A DNA stretch of 20,461 nucleotides from Prorocentrum cordatum (lineage: Eukaryota; Sar; Dinophyceae; Prorocentrales; Prorocentraceae): NCBI GenBank assembly GCA_963575745.1, contig CAUYUJ010003565.1, forward strand, positions 1 through 20,461, given 5' to 3'. Both the position numbers and the translations under genes were made by a program. The first letter of the stretch is position 1. Each line of letters opens with the position of its first letter. The notes below the pieces were generated by a model. It was given only the letters and a program-made list of their open reading frames with translations, was not told the DNA's origin and made no database searches. Shown here in pieces: positions 9,183 through 16,534 of this stretch.

Positions 9183-9310
9183 CTTGATTTGCCCCAGAAT
9201 TGGCTCCTCTGTCGAATCTTCGAACAACACGTAGACTGCTCCGTAGATCTACTGAACATTCTACATAGCGCTTGTACGCTCGACGGAGAGTCAATTCTGG
9301 GGTAAACCAA
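9183..9310. repeat. Near-palindromic foldback, ~120 bp, centre GTAGATCTAC
   Basis: The left end (CCCCAGAATTGGCTC, then TCTGTCGA, from 9192) and right end (TCGACGGAGAG, then TCAATTCTGGGG, to 9302) are complementary with one indel. The inner halves stay partly complementary up to the exact 10-bp palindrome GTAGATCTAC at 9243-9252. The whole element is therefore one imperfect hairpin with almost no loop. Confidence 0.8.
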
Positions 9311-9330
9311 TTATGTTAGGGGGCAAACAG

Positions 9331-9468
9331 ACCTACCTCGCTTTCGACCACCCTCGCTTCCAACAGATACCAAGCGATGCCAAACTACGGCCTGTACTGG
9401 TCAGGCCGCTTGACGAGGAGGCGCGTGGTATGACGTGGTTTTGCCTGGAAGCGAAAGCGGGGTAGGTA
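9331..9468. repeat. Second near-palindromic foldback, ~138 bp
   Basis: CTACCTCGCTTTCG (9335-9348) pairs with CGAAAGCGGGGTAG (9451-9464) with one mismatch. Inner segments ATACCAAGCG and CGCGTGGTAT pair, and the centre CGGCCTG/CAGGCCG (9388-9394, 9402-9408) closes it on the same axis. It begins about 20 bp after the preceding foldback and shares no sequence with it that I could see. Confidence 0.65.
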
Positions 9469-9830
9469 ATTCACGCACTGATGTGTAGCCGATCCCATGA
9501 GCGAAGCGATTAGATAAGATGCTCTTGGGGCTTTCCGAGAGTCTTTAAGACCCCACTTAACAAAAGCCCAGCCAAAGCTGAGTGAACACCCCCGCTACAT
9601 CCCGATTTGCCCCCCACGCAACCTCCGCGTTCCAAAAAAAAAGTGGGGCGGCGGTGTCTGCCCCCTCAGGGGCGTTCAATTAAACAAGATGCTGTTGTTC
9701 GTGACATCGCTTGTTCGCCTCCCCTTCCGCGGCGTTGCCCCCCCTCCCCGCCGCGCGGCCTGGGTAGAGGCCGCCTGCACCGTAGAGGCCGCCGGCGCCT
9801 CCTGGCCCCAAGAGGAAGGGGGGGGGCTGC
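9469..9830. other. Non-coding, small hairpins, no gene recognised
   Basis: A short stem (TGGGGCTT near 9525 with AAGACCCCA near 9548, one bulge) lies in an AT-richer segment. The rest is GC-rich with no repeat or domain. Confidence 0.4.
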
Positions 9831-10013
9831 AGCTAGCCTTGAGTCGGGCATGCCCCTCCACAGGAGGAGCATTCAAAAACAGCTCAAGAAAAAAAGCATG
9901 GGGACGATGTTCGACCACTTTTGTTTTGGTTGTTGGAAAGTGTTCGAGGTATTCTCTATTTTTCGCCCCAAAACCCCCCTGTGGGAGGACATGCCCGACC
10001 TAGCGCTAGCCTC
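9831..10013. repeat. Dispersed repeat family 2, two copies as an inverted pair
   Basis: The left arm (GTCGGGCATGCCCCTCCACA at 9844-9863) and right arm (TGTGGGAGGACATGCCCGAC near 9980-9999) are complementary except for a few bases. Both carry CTAGC on their outer side. The ~115-bp interior contains the T-rich and CGTCCCC segments of the family in both orientations. The two copies resemble 7485-7593. Confidence 0.7.
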
Positions 10014-10054
10014 CGCGCTCCCGGGGAGGCTGCTGGCCGCAGGTTGCCGGAGGC

Positions 10055-10290
10055 CATAGGACGAGGGAGGAGGCGGCAGGGGAATGTGGGAGGCAGGAGG
10101 GGTTAGGAGGAGATGTTAGGGGGTCTGAGGAGGAGGAGGCGGGAGCAGGTAGGAGGAGGTAGGAGCAGGTAGGGGGTGGGAGGAAGTTGTGGGGCGGTAG
10201 GGTAGGGTAGGAGGTAGGAGCAGGTAGGAAGGTGAGGGCGGTGGGTTGCAGGTGGGCAGGTAGGAAAAGGTAGGGGGAGGTAGAGGCGGG
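10055..10290. repeat. G-rich minisatellite-like tract (GGAGCAGGTAGG)
   Basis: Irregular repeats of GGTAGGAG, GGAGCAGGTAGG and GGTAGGGTAGG contain many closely spaced G2-G5 runs and few C residues. The sequence is predicted to be quadruplex-prone on the plus strand. Confidence 0.85.
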
Positions 10291-10364
10291 GCTTTCGCCA
10301 ATGCCGCCTTCTGAAAGACTGCTGGCCGCTGGTCGCTTGAAGACAGCCCAGACCTCCAACGTAT

Positions 10365-10790
10365 GGAACAATTCAACACGGGGGTTGTTCGTCGTTTTCG
10401 GCCTCAGGGGGCCCTCGCCTGGCCCTGGGACCGTCAGACACTACTTATCATGCAACACAGGCCCTGGGGAAAGGGTCTGGACTTCAAGGGGGCCCGTATG
10501 GACAGGATCAAGATATCGGATGTTTCTGAAGGAAGATGATACCGCTACATTTCATTTGTCGCCACGGCTGAAGCCGCCTTGGAATCCGGGCCAGAACGCA
10601 CCCAGGGAGAGGTCCAATAAGTAGCGGTCCCAGACATCCAATCTCTTGATTCCTTCCATCCAAGGTCCCTCGAGGTTCGAACCCGTTTCCCAGAGAGGGC
10701 TTTGCATGCTGAGTCGATTTTTTAAGGTCCCAGGGCCCGGCGAGGGCCCCCAGAGGCCGAAAACTAGCTGACTTATTCCACAAAGAGTGC
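10365..10790. repeat. ~425-bp foldback made of family 1 copies B (inverted) and C
   Basis: Copy B (about 10390-10525, reverse orientation) and copy C (about 10640-10770, forward) are complementary along their length. Paired landmarks are GGCCTCAGGGGGCCC with GGGCCCCCAGAGGCC, GATATCGGATG with CATCCAATCTC, and ACCGCTAC with GTAGCGGT. All centre near 10580. Weaker pairing extends to TATGGAACAA / TTATTCCACA at the outer edges. A small hairpin CGGCTGAAGCCG lies near the axis. Confidence 0.75.
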
Positions 10791-10828
10791 GTGAATTTAG
10801 GGGCTCTCACTTGTGGTCTGAGGGTCTC

Positions 10829-11040
10829 TGCCTGGCTGGCGGTCTGGCGGCTGGGTTGTCGCTATCGCCGCCCGATCGCCGCCTCGTCGCGGCCCGTCGT
10901 TTGGGCCTGGCTGGCGGTCTGGCGCGCTTGTTGTCGGCGTCGCCGCGCGTCGCCGCCGTCCGTCGCCGCTGCGTCTGGGCCTGGCTGGCTGTTGTCACGC
11001 TTGTTGCCGCTGTCGCCGCCTGCCGCCGCTGCCGCACAGC
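10829..11040. repeat. ~75-bp tandem repeat, about 2.8 copies
   Basis: CCTGGCTGGCGGTCTGGCG or a close variant begins at 10831, 10906 and 10980 (periods 75 and 74). A GCTTGTTGTCG/GTCGCCGCC-rich remainder fills each unit. A plus-strand frame across the first two units gives a 25-residue repeat, but the third unit is shifted by one base. Confidence 0.8.
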
Positions 11041-11186
11041 GTGCACTACATGGATTGCAGTGGATCTGTTGCACCGCCTAGGCTGCCCCCTGCAAAGGTT
11101 GCACCAAACGCATACGTTGCACGGCATGGAGTGTACTCGATATATTGCAGCGCACGTATTGGACCACCTAGCTACGACCATATCTA
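11041..11186. repeat. 14-bp phased repeat, array 1
   Basis: Degenerate units of the TTGCACCACATANA type start at 11041, 11055, 11069, then after 2- and 4-bp insertions at 11099, 11117, 11131, 11145, 11159 and 11173. The array begins where the 75-bp repeat ends. Confidence 0.75.
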
Positions 11187-11290
11187 CATGTGTGTACACA
11201 CATATATATATATATATATGTATATGCATACGTATATCTAGAATATATTCATATATATATATATGTGTGTGCGTATGTAATGTATGCATG
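11187..11290. repeat. Alternating AT/GT palindromic tract
   Basis: GTGTGTACACACATATAT, then a centre with TATGCATA and TCTAGA, then ATATATATATGTGTGTGCG. The halves are complementary, so the segment can extrude as a cruciform, and its alternation of purine and pyrimidine also favours Z-DNA. It interrupts the 14-bp array. Confidence 0.85.
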
Positions 11291-11490
11291 TTGCACCACA
11301 TACGTCGCACCATACATATGTAGATACATTGAGATTGCACCACACAAATTGCACCACCTATAACGCACCACATACATTGCACCAGACATGTTGCACAACA
11401 TCGATTGCACCACATGTACAGATCTGCATGTATGGTATCATATGGCTTGCGCTTTATACTGCTCACACATACATTGCATCACAAAGATCC
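11291..11490. repeat. 14-bp phased repeat, array 2
   Basis: Units start at 11291, 11305, 11335, 11349, 11363, 11377, 11391 and 11405, all 14 bp apart except one 30-bp step. The cleanest are TTGCACCACATACG and TTGCACCACATGTA. Weaker units continue in phase to about 11460, and a last one (TTGCATCACAAAGA) begins at 11474. Confidence 0.9.
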
Positions 11491-12030
11491 GCCGACCCTG
11501 TCGGCGTGTGGACCCCCTGTCGACATGCGATCAGTCGACGCATCCGTTGTCCTCTTTTCCCTGCGTCTCCGTCGTCCCCTTTCCCTGCACCCTCCTCTTA
11601 AAGCCTGCCAGCGGAAGAGAACCGTAGCAACGTCGTACTTCAGTCGAAGGGAAGCACCTTCCCTTCGATCCCTCCCCCGCCGAGGGGGGGGGGAGGGGGG
11701 GGGGTCCCGGGCGGGTCCCTGGGGGTCCCCGGGGGGGTCAGATGCGCATCCGCCCCTGGGTGTCCCACCCCCACGAACCGACATTTCGAGCTTCCCGCCC
11801 CAAGAAGCCCCCGGAAGGCCCCAAGAGCCCCTCAAGGGGCCCCCAAGAGACCCCCAAGAGGCCCAACAGAGGCCCCAACAGGCCCGAAAACATCCAAGAG
11901 GCCTTTCAGCCACAACCCCAGCACGGCGGCGGGAAGGGCCGCAGGCCACAAGGCTCCCTGGCTGTCTCTGCTGCGACTGCCTCGGCCCACATGGGGAACA
12001 TCTCCTTCGCCTTCTCCTGCTCCCTTTCAC
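11491..12030. other. Non-coding with hairpin, G runs and CCCCAAGAG repeats
   Basis: An 11-bp perfect stem with a 3-base CAC loop lies at 11644-11668 (TCGAAGGGAAG / CTTCCCTTCGA). Two G10 runs separated by a single A follow at 11684-11704, and G-rich sequence continues to about 11740. At about 11805-11895 an irregular short repeat of GGCCCCMAAGAG type occurs. No gene is recognised. Confidence 0.6.
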
Positions 12031-12035
12031 CTTAA

Positions 12036-12110
12036 TCCCCCTCCTCCTCCTCCTCCTCCTCCTCCTCCTCCTCCTCCTCCTCCTCGTATTCGTCGTCGTC
12101 GTCGTCTTCA
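12036..12110. repeat. (CCT)n followed by (CGT)n
   Basis: A pure CCT run of about 45 bp passes into CGT/CGTATT trinucleotides ending near GTCGTCGTCTTC. Confidence 0.95.
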
Positions 12111-12143
12111 GGGTCGGCGGCTCCGGCCGAAAGGCCTTAGCAA

Positions 12144-12297
12144 TTGCACAACATAGGTCACACTACATACGGTGCACCACATATTTTGCACGGCGTGTAT
12201 TGCACCACACATGTTGCATCACGCGACGTGGATCACATGCACTGCACCACAGATATTGCACCACATAGACTGCACCGCATAAGCTGCGCTGCGCAGT
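12144..12297. repeat. 14-bp phased repeat, array 3 (11 units in perfect register)
   Basis: Eleven consecutive units start at 12144, 12158, 12172, 12186, 12200, 12214, 12228, 12242, 12256, 12270 and 12284, with no indel. The consensus is close to YTGCACCACATANN. GCACCAC is the most conserved heptamer, while the last two or three bases vary freely. Register is kept although the sequences have drifted. Confidence 0.95.
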
Positions 12298-12748
12298 ATG
12301 CTTGAGCACGCTGCGTGGGGCCCACGCTGGCTGACACTCGACACGTTGGAGCTCGAGGGCGTCGGTATCCTTCTGCCCCCCCCCCGAGGAGCCACCCGTT
12401 CTTCCGCCGCGGCGCGGCAGAGGCACTCCGCTCGCGCTTCGGGTTGCCCGCGGCGCTCGGCAGACTGAGCGGCCGGCTGCCCGAGGAAGACAGGGCAGGG
12501 GCCCCAGGAAGCCGCCCGCCCCACGCTTCCCAACTCCGCGCCCCCAGAGCCAACGGGTGGTCTGCGCTCCTGGTGGCCGCCCGCTCCCTCGGCCCCCCCG
12601 AGGCCGCCGCGGATGGTGGCTGGAAGTCGGGGGCGGCAAAGAGGGGGGTGTCCAAGAGGGGGGGGTGCAAATCATGACCGGCGGCATGTGCGCGGCTCAG
12701 CGGGGGGGCCAGGGACGTAATGAAATAAGAAGAGGCGCCATGAAATCT
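12298..12748. other. Non-coding, no gene recognised
   Basis: This GC-rich stretch has overlapping open frames on both strands. No domain or repeat is evident. Confidence 0.4.
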
Positions 12749-12785
12749 GGGGAGATATCATGGCCCCCGCTATGATATCCACCCC
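12749..12785. repeat. Short hairpin (GATATCAT / ATGATATC)
   Basis: GGGGAGATATCAT and ATGATATCCACCCC are complementary with one extra base in the right arm and a 10-base loop. Confidence 0.75.
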
Positions 12786-12880
12786 TCCCAAGTCATCACC
12801 CCCCTCTTTCCCGCCCCCGAGGAAGGCGCCACGGCCGTTTGACCCCATGGGCCGGGATGGAGCGGACTTCCTACGACGAA

Positions 12881-13005
12881 GCCAGGGCGAGGATAGCATC
12901 GGGCGAGGATAGGTCAAGAAGCTCTGTGAGCCGGCGGCTCTGGAGGATGCCTCGGGCTCCGCGGCCCTCCCAGAGCGTCCCGAGGGGGTTCCGGAAGGCT
13001 CTTGG
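12881..13005 (+). repeat. Dispersed repeat family 3, copy 2
   Basis: It starts GCCAGGGCGAGGATAGC and carries GGCTCTGGAGGATGCCTCGG, then CTCCGCGGCC and TTCCGGAAGGCTC, matching 7594-7735 in order and spacing. The flanking words CTCGTCCTGGCCCCGTCC at about 13018-13035 also recur at about 7905-7923. Confidence 0.7.
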
Positions 13006-13289
13006 AGGGACTTAATCCTCGTCCTGGCCCCGTCCAATTCTTCTCCTATGGTGAAGCCCCGATGATGAAAACTGCCAGCTCAACGGCTGATGGGAAGGTA
13101 GCTGTCCCGGTTGTTTCCCCGAGGGGCGGCCACTTCCCGCGCGCCCGAACGTCGCGCGCCCGAAGCCAACCGATGATGCACGCTTCTGGTGGCGCCTGCC
13201 CCATGGGCCCGTCATAGCGCCGCCTCTGGTCGCTGGAAGGCGCCCCAGCCTTGTGGCTTTGGTGGACGAAGACGGGGTCAAGCTTAAAG
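13006..13289. other. Non-coding, no gene recognised
   Basis: Apart from the CGTCCTGGCCCCGTCC word shared with 7.9 kb, I see no repeat, hairpin or protein signature. Confidence 0.4.
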
Positions 13290-13295
13290 GAGGTG

Positions 13296-13470
13296 GTGCA
13301 ATTGTATTGAAAATGTACTGCGCCGGAGAATGTTATTGCATTGTACTGCAACTAATGCAGTGTACGCGAAGATCCAGCAGTACATCTGCGCTCCAGAATG
13401 TAGCACACATCCCAAATCTATCGCAACCCACAAATCGACTGCACCAGATCTACAGTAGGAGCTCGTCCAC
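13296..13470. repeat. Possible decayed relative of the 14-bp repeat
   Basis: Words such as GTGCAATTGTATTG, TTGCATTGTACTGC, CTGCGCTCCAGAAT, GTAGCACACATCCC and CTGCACCAGATCTA recur at intervals of 10-18 bp, two of them exactly 14 apart (13386, 13400). Register is otherwise lost, so the relationship is tentative. Confidence 0.4.
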
Positions 13471-14264
13471 AACACACCTTCCACAAGAAACCCAAACCTG
13501 AGACCTCAGGACGTCCTTCGATTTTTGGTGAGGGAGTCGCGCTTCCCATAGCGAAACCGAGACCCTCAAAACCCAGGGCACCCTGGAGGCAAGCAGGGTA
13601 TTTTGTTTTTCCACTGTATTGCACCACCCCCTTGTAGCTGGGCCCCTTTTTGGGTCGGCCAGAGTGGTCCCACTGGCCAGGACGGAGTGGATTTCCGTCT
13701 TCTGGCGGCGAGCCCGGGGGGGGGGAAGTCAGAGGGGCGAGGGGCGACCCTTCTCACGAGGCTCGGCAGATATCTCCGGCAAGCCTTCTCCAAAAATAGA
13801 GACGGCTTCTCGGAAGGCCCCGCCGCCTTCTGAGGAGAAGGAGGCGGAGGCGGCGGGGCTTCTCAGAGAGGGTCTGCCCCCTCGCACTCCCCCCTTGGGC
13901 TCGGCGTCGAAGTGGACCTCCGCCTCTGCCCCACCCTCACCCTTCCTCACGAACGGCGAACAGGTTCGCATCCGCGCCCTAGCGTCGGGCGTGCACTAAT
14001 GGGGGGCCATAGATGGGGAGGTCAGACAGGTGCACCGTTCGTGCACCTCCCGTACCCCTCCGGGGCCCCAGGGGGCTCGCTCAGGGCCCAGCTTCAGGGC
14101 CCCTTTCGTGCAACCCTCGACGCACCCCCCCCAATTTGTCGCCCCCCCCCTACCGAACGCCCGATTGCGCCTGGCGGCGCCTGGATTCCGGGGCTGCGAT
14201 TCCGCGGCATGCGCGGTCGCACGGGCACGCTCCGCGCGGGGCGTCCGCGAGGCGGCGTCCCGTG
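13471..14264. other. Non-coding; one GC hairpin, no gene recognised
   Basis: CCCCGCCGCC at 13818-13827 and GGCGGCGGGG at 13849-13858 form a 10-bp perfect stem flanked by partly paired CTTC/GAAG sequence. Otherwise there are overlapping frames with no motif. Confidence 0.45.
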
Positions 14265-14266
14265 CA

Positions 14267-14363
14267 TGAGGAGGAGGAGGAGGAGGAGGAGGAGGAGGAG
14301 GAGGAGGAGGAGGAGGAGGAGGAGGAGGAGGAGGAGGAGGAGGAGGAGGAGGAGGAGGAGGAG
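14267..14363. repeat. (GAG)n microsatellite
   Basis: An uninterrupted GAG trinucleotide run of about 95 bp. Poly-Glu, poly-Arg and antisense poly-Ser/Leu/Pro frames result from it. Confidence 0.97.
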
Positions 14364-14442
14364 CGCGGGGCGGCGGCCTCGGGGCCCGCCCCACGGGGCC
14401 GCGGACGATGGAGTGTGCTTTCCGCCCACGACCCCGTCTGCA

Positions 14443-14556
14443 GGGGCCCGGGGGCACACAAAGAAATAGACACAGATAACAGGATCCCACGCATTGTCCC
14501 AACACTTTCTGGGGTCTCGTCTTTTTGGCCCCCGCACTTCCCATGTGTTCCCCTGG
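14443..14556 (+). repeat. Dispersed repeat family 5, copy 2
   Basis: GGGGCACACAAAGAAATAGA, then CACAGATAACAGGATCCCA, TTTCTGGGGTCTCGTCTTTT and CGCACTTCCCATG parallel 8470-8580. A GTAGGGGGACGCGCCCG word resembling the end of family 2 follows at about 14573. Confidence 0.7.
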
Positions 14557-14730
14557 TTTCGGGGGAACCGACTGTAGGGGGACGCGCCCGCTTTGACGTA
14601 AACGCATCCGAAGAAGCCGAGACGCAGGGTGCTTGTTTCGTCCGCTCGCGACCGCAGAGGTCTCCACCGCTGCCCCGGAGGGGCAGTGCTTCGCCCCGGG
14701 GCCACTCGCACTCGTTGGTTGCACCTATAG

Positions 14731-14874
14731 TAACCAGCCTCGAACTTGTCCCTATCCCTAAGATGGGCGAGCAAAAAGCAGAGGACATCTCAGGGAGAGC
14801 CATCAGAAACGCAGGGGAATCCTTAGATCGGCATCGAGGTGAGGTGATGGCAAACATAGGGATACGCGGATATG
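14731..14874 (+). repeat. Dispersed repeat family 4, copy 2
   Basis: It matches 7979-8122 over its length, from TAACCAGCCTCGAAC through TCCCTATCCCTAAGAT to CATAGGGATACGCGGATATG. Confidence 0.75.
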
Positions 14875-14934
14875 ACTCAAAATGGTACGATAAGGGCTTG
14901 ATGCGCGGGCCCCACGAGGACCGACATTCGAGGG

Positions 14935-15092
14935 AGAGACGCCAGGGCCAGGAGGAGGAGGACGGCAGGAGAGAGGCAGGGAGGAGGAGGCGGAGGGAGG
15001 AGGGGGGAGGACGGAAGGAGGAGGTGGGGAGGAGGAGGGAGCGAGGGGGAGGAGGCGGAGCCCAGAAGGAGGAAGGAGGGGGAGGAGGAGGA
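14935..15092. repeat. Purine-rich GGA tract
   Basis: Imperfect GGA/GGAGGGA sequence with GGC interruptions extends to GGAGGATCCC. Confidence 0.9.
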
Positions 15093-15099
15093 TCCCGAT

Positions 15100-15349
15100 G
15101 CTGACCAGTGGTCGTTTCAGAGCCGAAAGCCGCTCCTCGGGAGCGGGGCGTTGCAAACTAAAATGAATCCTTCGCGAATTTTGCTAGGGAAACCCTCATG
15201 GAGGCTCGTTCAACCGCGCCGGTGCCAGGGACCGACACCGGGCCCCTCCAGGGGCCCGCGGGAACACAAACCGAAGACAAGAAGGCTTGCACAGGTTCAC
15301 TACTATAAGAGTTGACCGAAACAACAGAGAGGCACCGAAAACAACAAAA
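15100..15349 (-). other. Probable 3' untranslated region of the LINE, with GC hairpins
   Basis: This segment lies directly downstream of the last minus-strand stop codon of the retrotransposon. It holds a perfect 9-bp stem with a 2-base loop at 15239-15258 (CGGGCCCCT / AGGGGCCCG). Overlapping alternative pairing occurs at 15219-15241 (CCGGTG / CACCGG), and a 7-bp stem with a 3-base loop at 15130-15146. LINE reverse transcriptases often recognise 3' stem-loops, so these are candidates. No poly(A) tail or target-site duplication could be identified, so the lower boundary is only approximate. Confidence 0.45.
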
Positions 15350-15567
15350 TCAAGTCCCTTCACTGGGCATTAAATCGTGGGCGCTCTCGGACCTCGAACG
15401 CTGAAACTTGCCCCCCTTGGCCAGACCAGCCGCGGCCTTGGCCCGTTGCTTACGCATGGATCTCTCACCAATGGGTCGTCAGGCTCTAGGGAGGGGTGTT
15501 CTCGTCGAGCACCTGGAACCTACTCGAGAAAATTTCGGTGGCTCTGACTCGAGCGGCCTTAGTGAGG
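15350..15567 (-). pseudogene. LINE polyprotein C-terminal segment and basic tail
   Basis: Below the TGA at 15575-15577 that ends the RNase H frame, a shifted frame reads ALTKAARVRATEIFSSRF and stops at a TAG near 15490. In another frame, starting at the ATG near 15456, MRKQRAKAAAGLAKGGKF leads to SRSESAHDLM and a TGA at 15350-15352. The basic Lys/Arg/Ala tail resembles the C-terminal ends of single-ORF LINEs, with no catalytic role known. Helical, charged content and continuity with RNase H suggest these are the true last residues, now split by indels. Confidence 0.6.
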
Positions 15568-15574
15568 GCCGAGC

Positions 15575-16498
15575 TCATATGTGTGAAACCAACGAGGCCG
15601 GCTCTAATTCAACTCCCTTGGCTGCTTCGTCATCCAATATGTCACCAATATGATTCCATGCAAAAACGAAAACCTGCGTGCGTTTCAAGGGCGCCGTCTC
15701 GGGGCTCATGTGCGCCTCAATTTTGATAGCCCTGACCTCCATGTTATTCATGACTGTCTGGGCCCTGATCCACTCATCAACGTACTGCTCCGGGAACTGG
15801 TTGTTGCCGACTCCGAGGGAATTCAGGGGCGCGCACATGGAATCGGTGACGCAGGTCAATCGTAGGCCCACGCGGGCCTTTTTCTAAGAACTTCAGGACA
15901 GCCAGCAATTCTCCCTGATTGATGGTCTGGGCGCCCCAAACTGCCCCTGCCGACTGTTTCGCCAAATCAACTCGGGAGTCGGGTTAGCGAGGGAGAAGGG
16001 CTGGTACACAACGTAAGCCAAAGCCACTCGGCGAAAGAGGCTGGACTCTGCGTGCTGTCCGCCTGAAGCATCTCCCGCGCCGACGAGAAAATATGCTGCC
16101 TGCTCCTGGGGAGGGTCTGGCGCGTCGATCCAACTCTTCGGGGTCCGACCTCGAAGCCGAACTGCAGGATGCGCCTCGTGCTGTGTGTAAGCTCGAGGTG
16201 GCAGATAGTTCGAAGCCTTCGTCGCCGCCACCTCTTCGTTACACCTGCAACCCCAAACGCTATGGAAAAGCGCCCCCTCCACTTCTCCGCGCCGGTCGCG
16301 CTGCGCAGAAAACTCCGGCGGCGCGCGCACCTCGGCGACGCGGCTCTTTGGCCATTGACCTCCTGGAGCGACTTCAAGAAAAGCCCCAGCCCACTGAATA
16401 TGTTTGGCTCTTCTGGCCGCCGCAAGCACCCGACGGACACCATCGAGATCAACTCCTCCTTCGACATCCTCGCTCTCGAAGTGCGCCGCTGCTCTCAA
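15575..16498 (-). pseudogene. LINE zinc-knuckle remnant and RNase H domain, broken by frameshifts
   Basis: RNase H removes the RNA strand after reverse transcription. Its four acidic/His signature positions are visible but in three frames: the first Asp in GDASGG (16075-16058), the Glu in NQGELLAVLKF (about 15911), the second Asp in VTDSM (about 15844), and the C-terminal KIEAHMS...NHIGDILDDEAAKG segment (about 15720-15620). Frame changes fall near 15930 and between 15900 and 15850. Upstream, LFHSVWGC (about 16270-16247) looks like the His and Cys of a CxxC..H..C knuckle typical of LINE RTs, but the first two cysteines are not seen. A TGA at 16535-16537 interrupts the frame just upstream. Identification as RNase H is firm; function in this copy is very unlikely. 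Confidence 0.85.
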
Positions 16499-16534
16499 TC
16501 CACATCCCCCTCCGAATCGCGGTGGGTCTCTCCT

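Noticed and set aside
10672-10690. GAGGTTCGAACCC, a near-perfect tRNA B-box word
   Set aside because: The flanks do not pair as a T arm, and the other copies of this repeat family lack the word at the same place.
10791-11081. Plus-strand 25-residue repeat protein over the 75-bp array
   Set aside because: The third unit is 74 bp from the second, breaking frame, and the composition is that of GC-rich repeat DNA.
14013-15104. 363-codon plus-strand frame
   Set aside because: It spans the (GAG)n run and a second purine tract plus two dispersed repeat copies. No protein family is recognisable.
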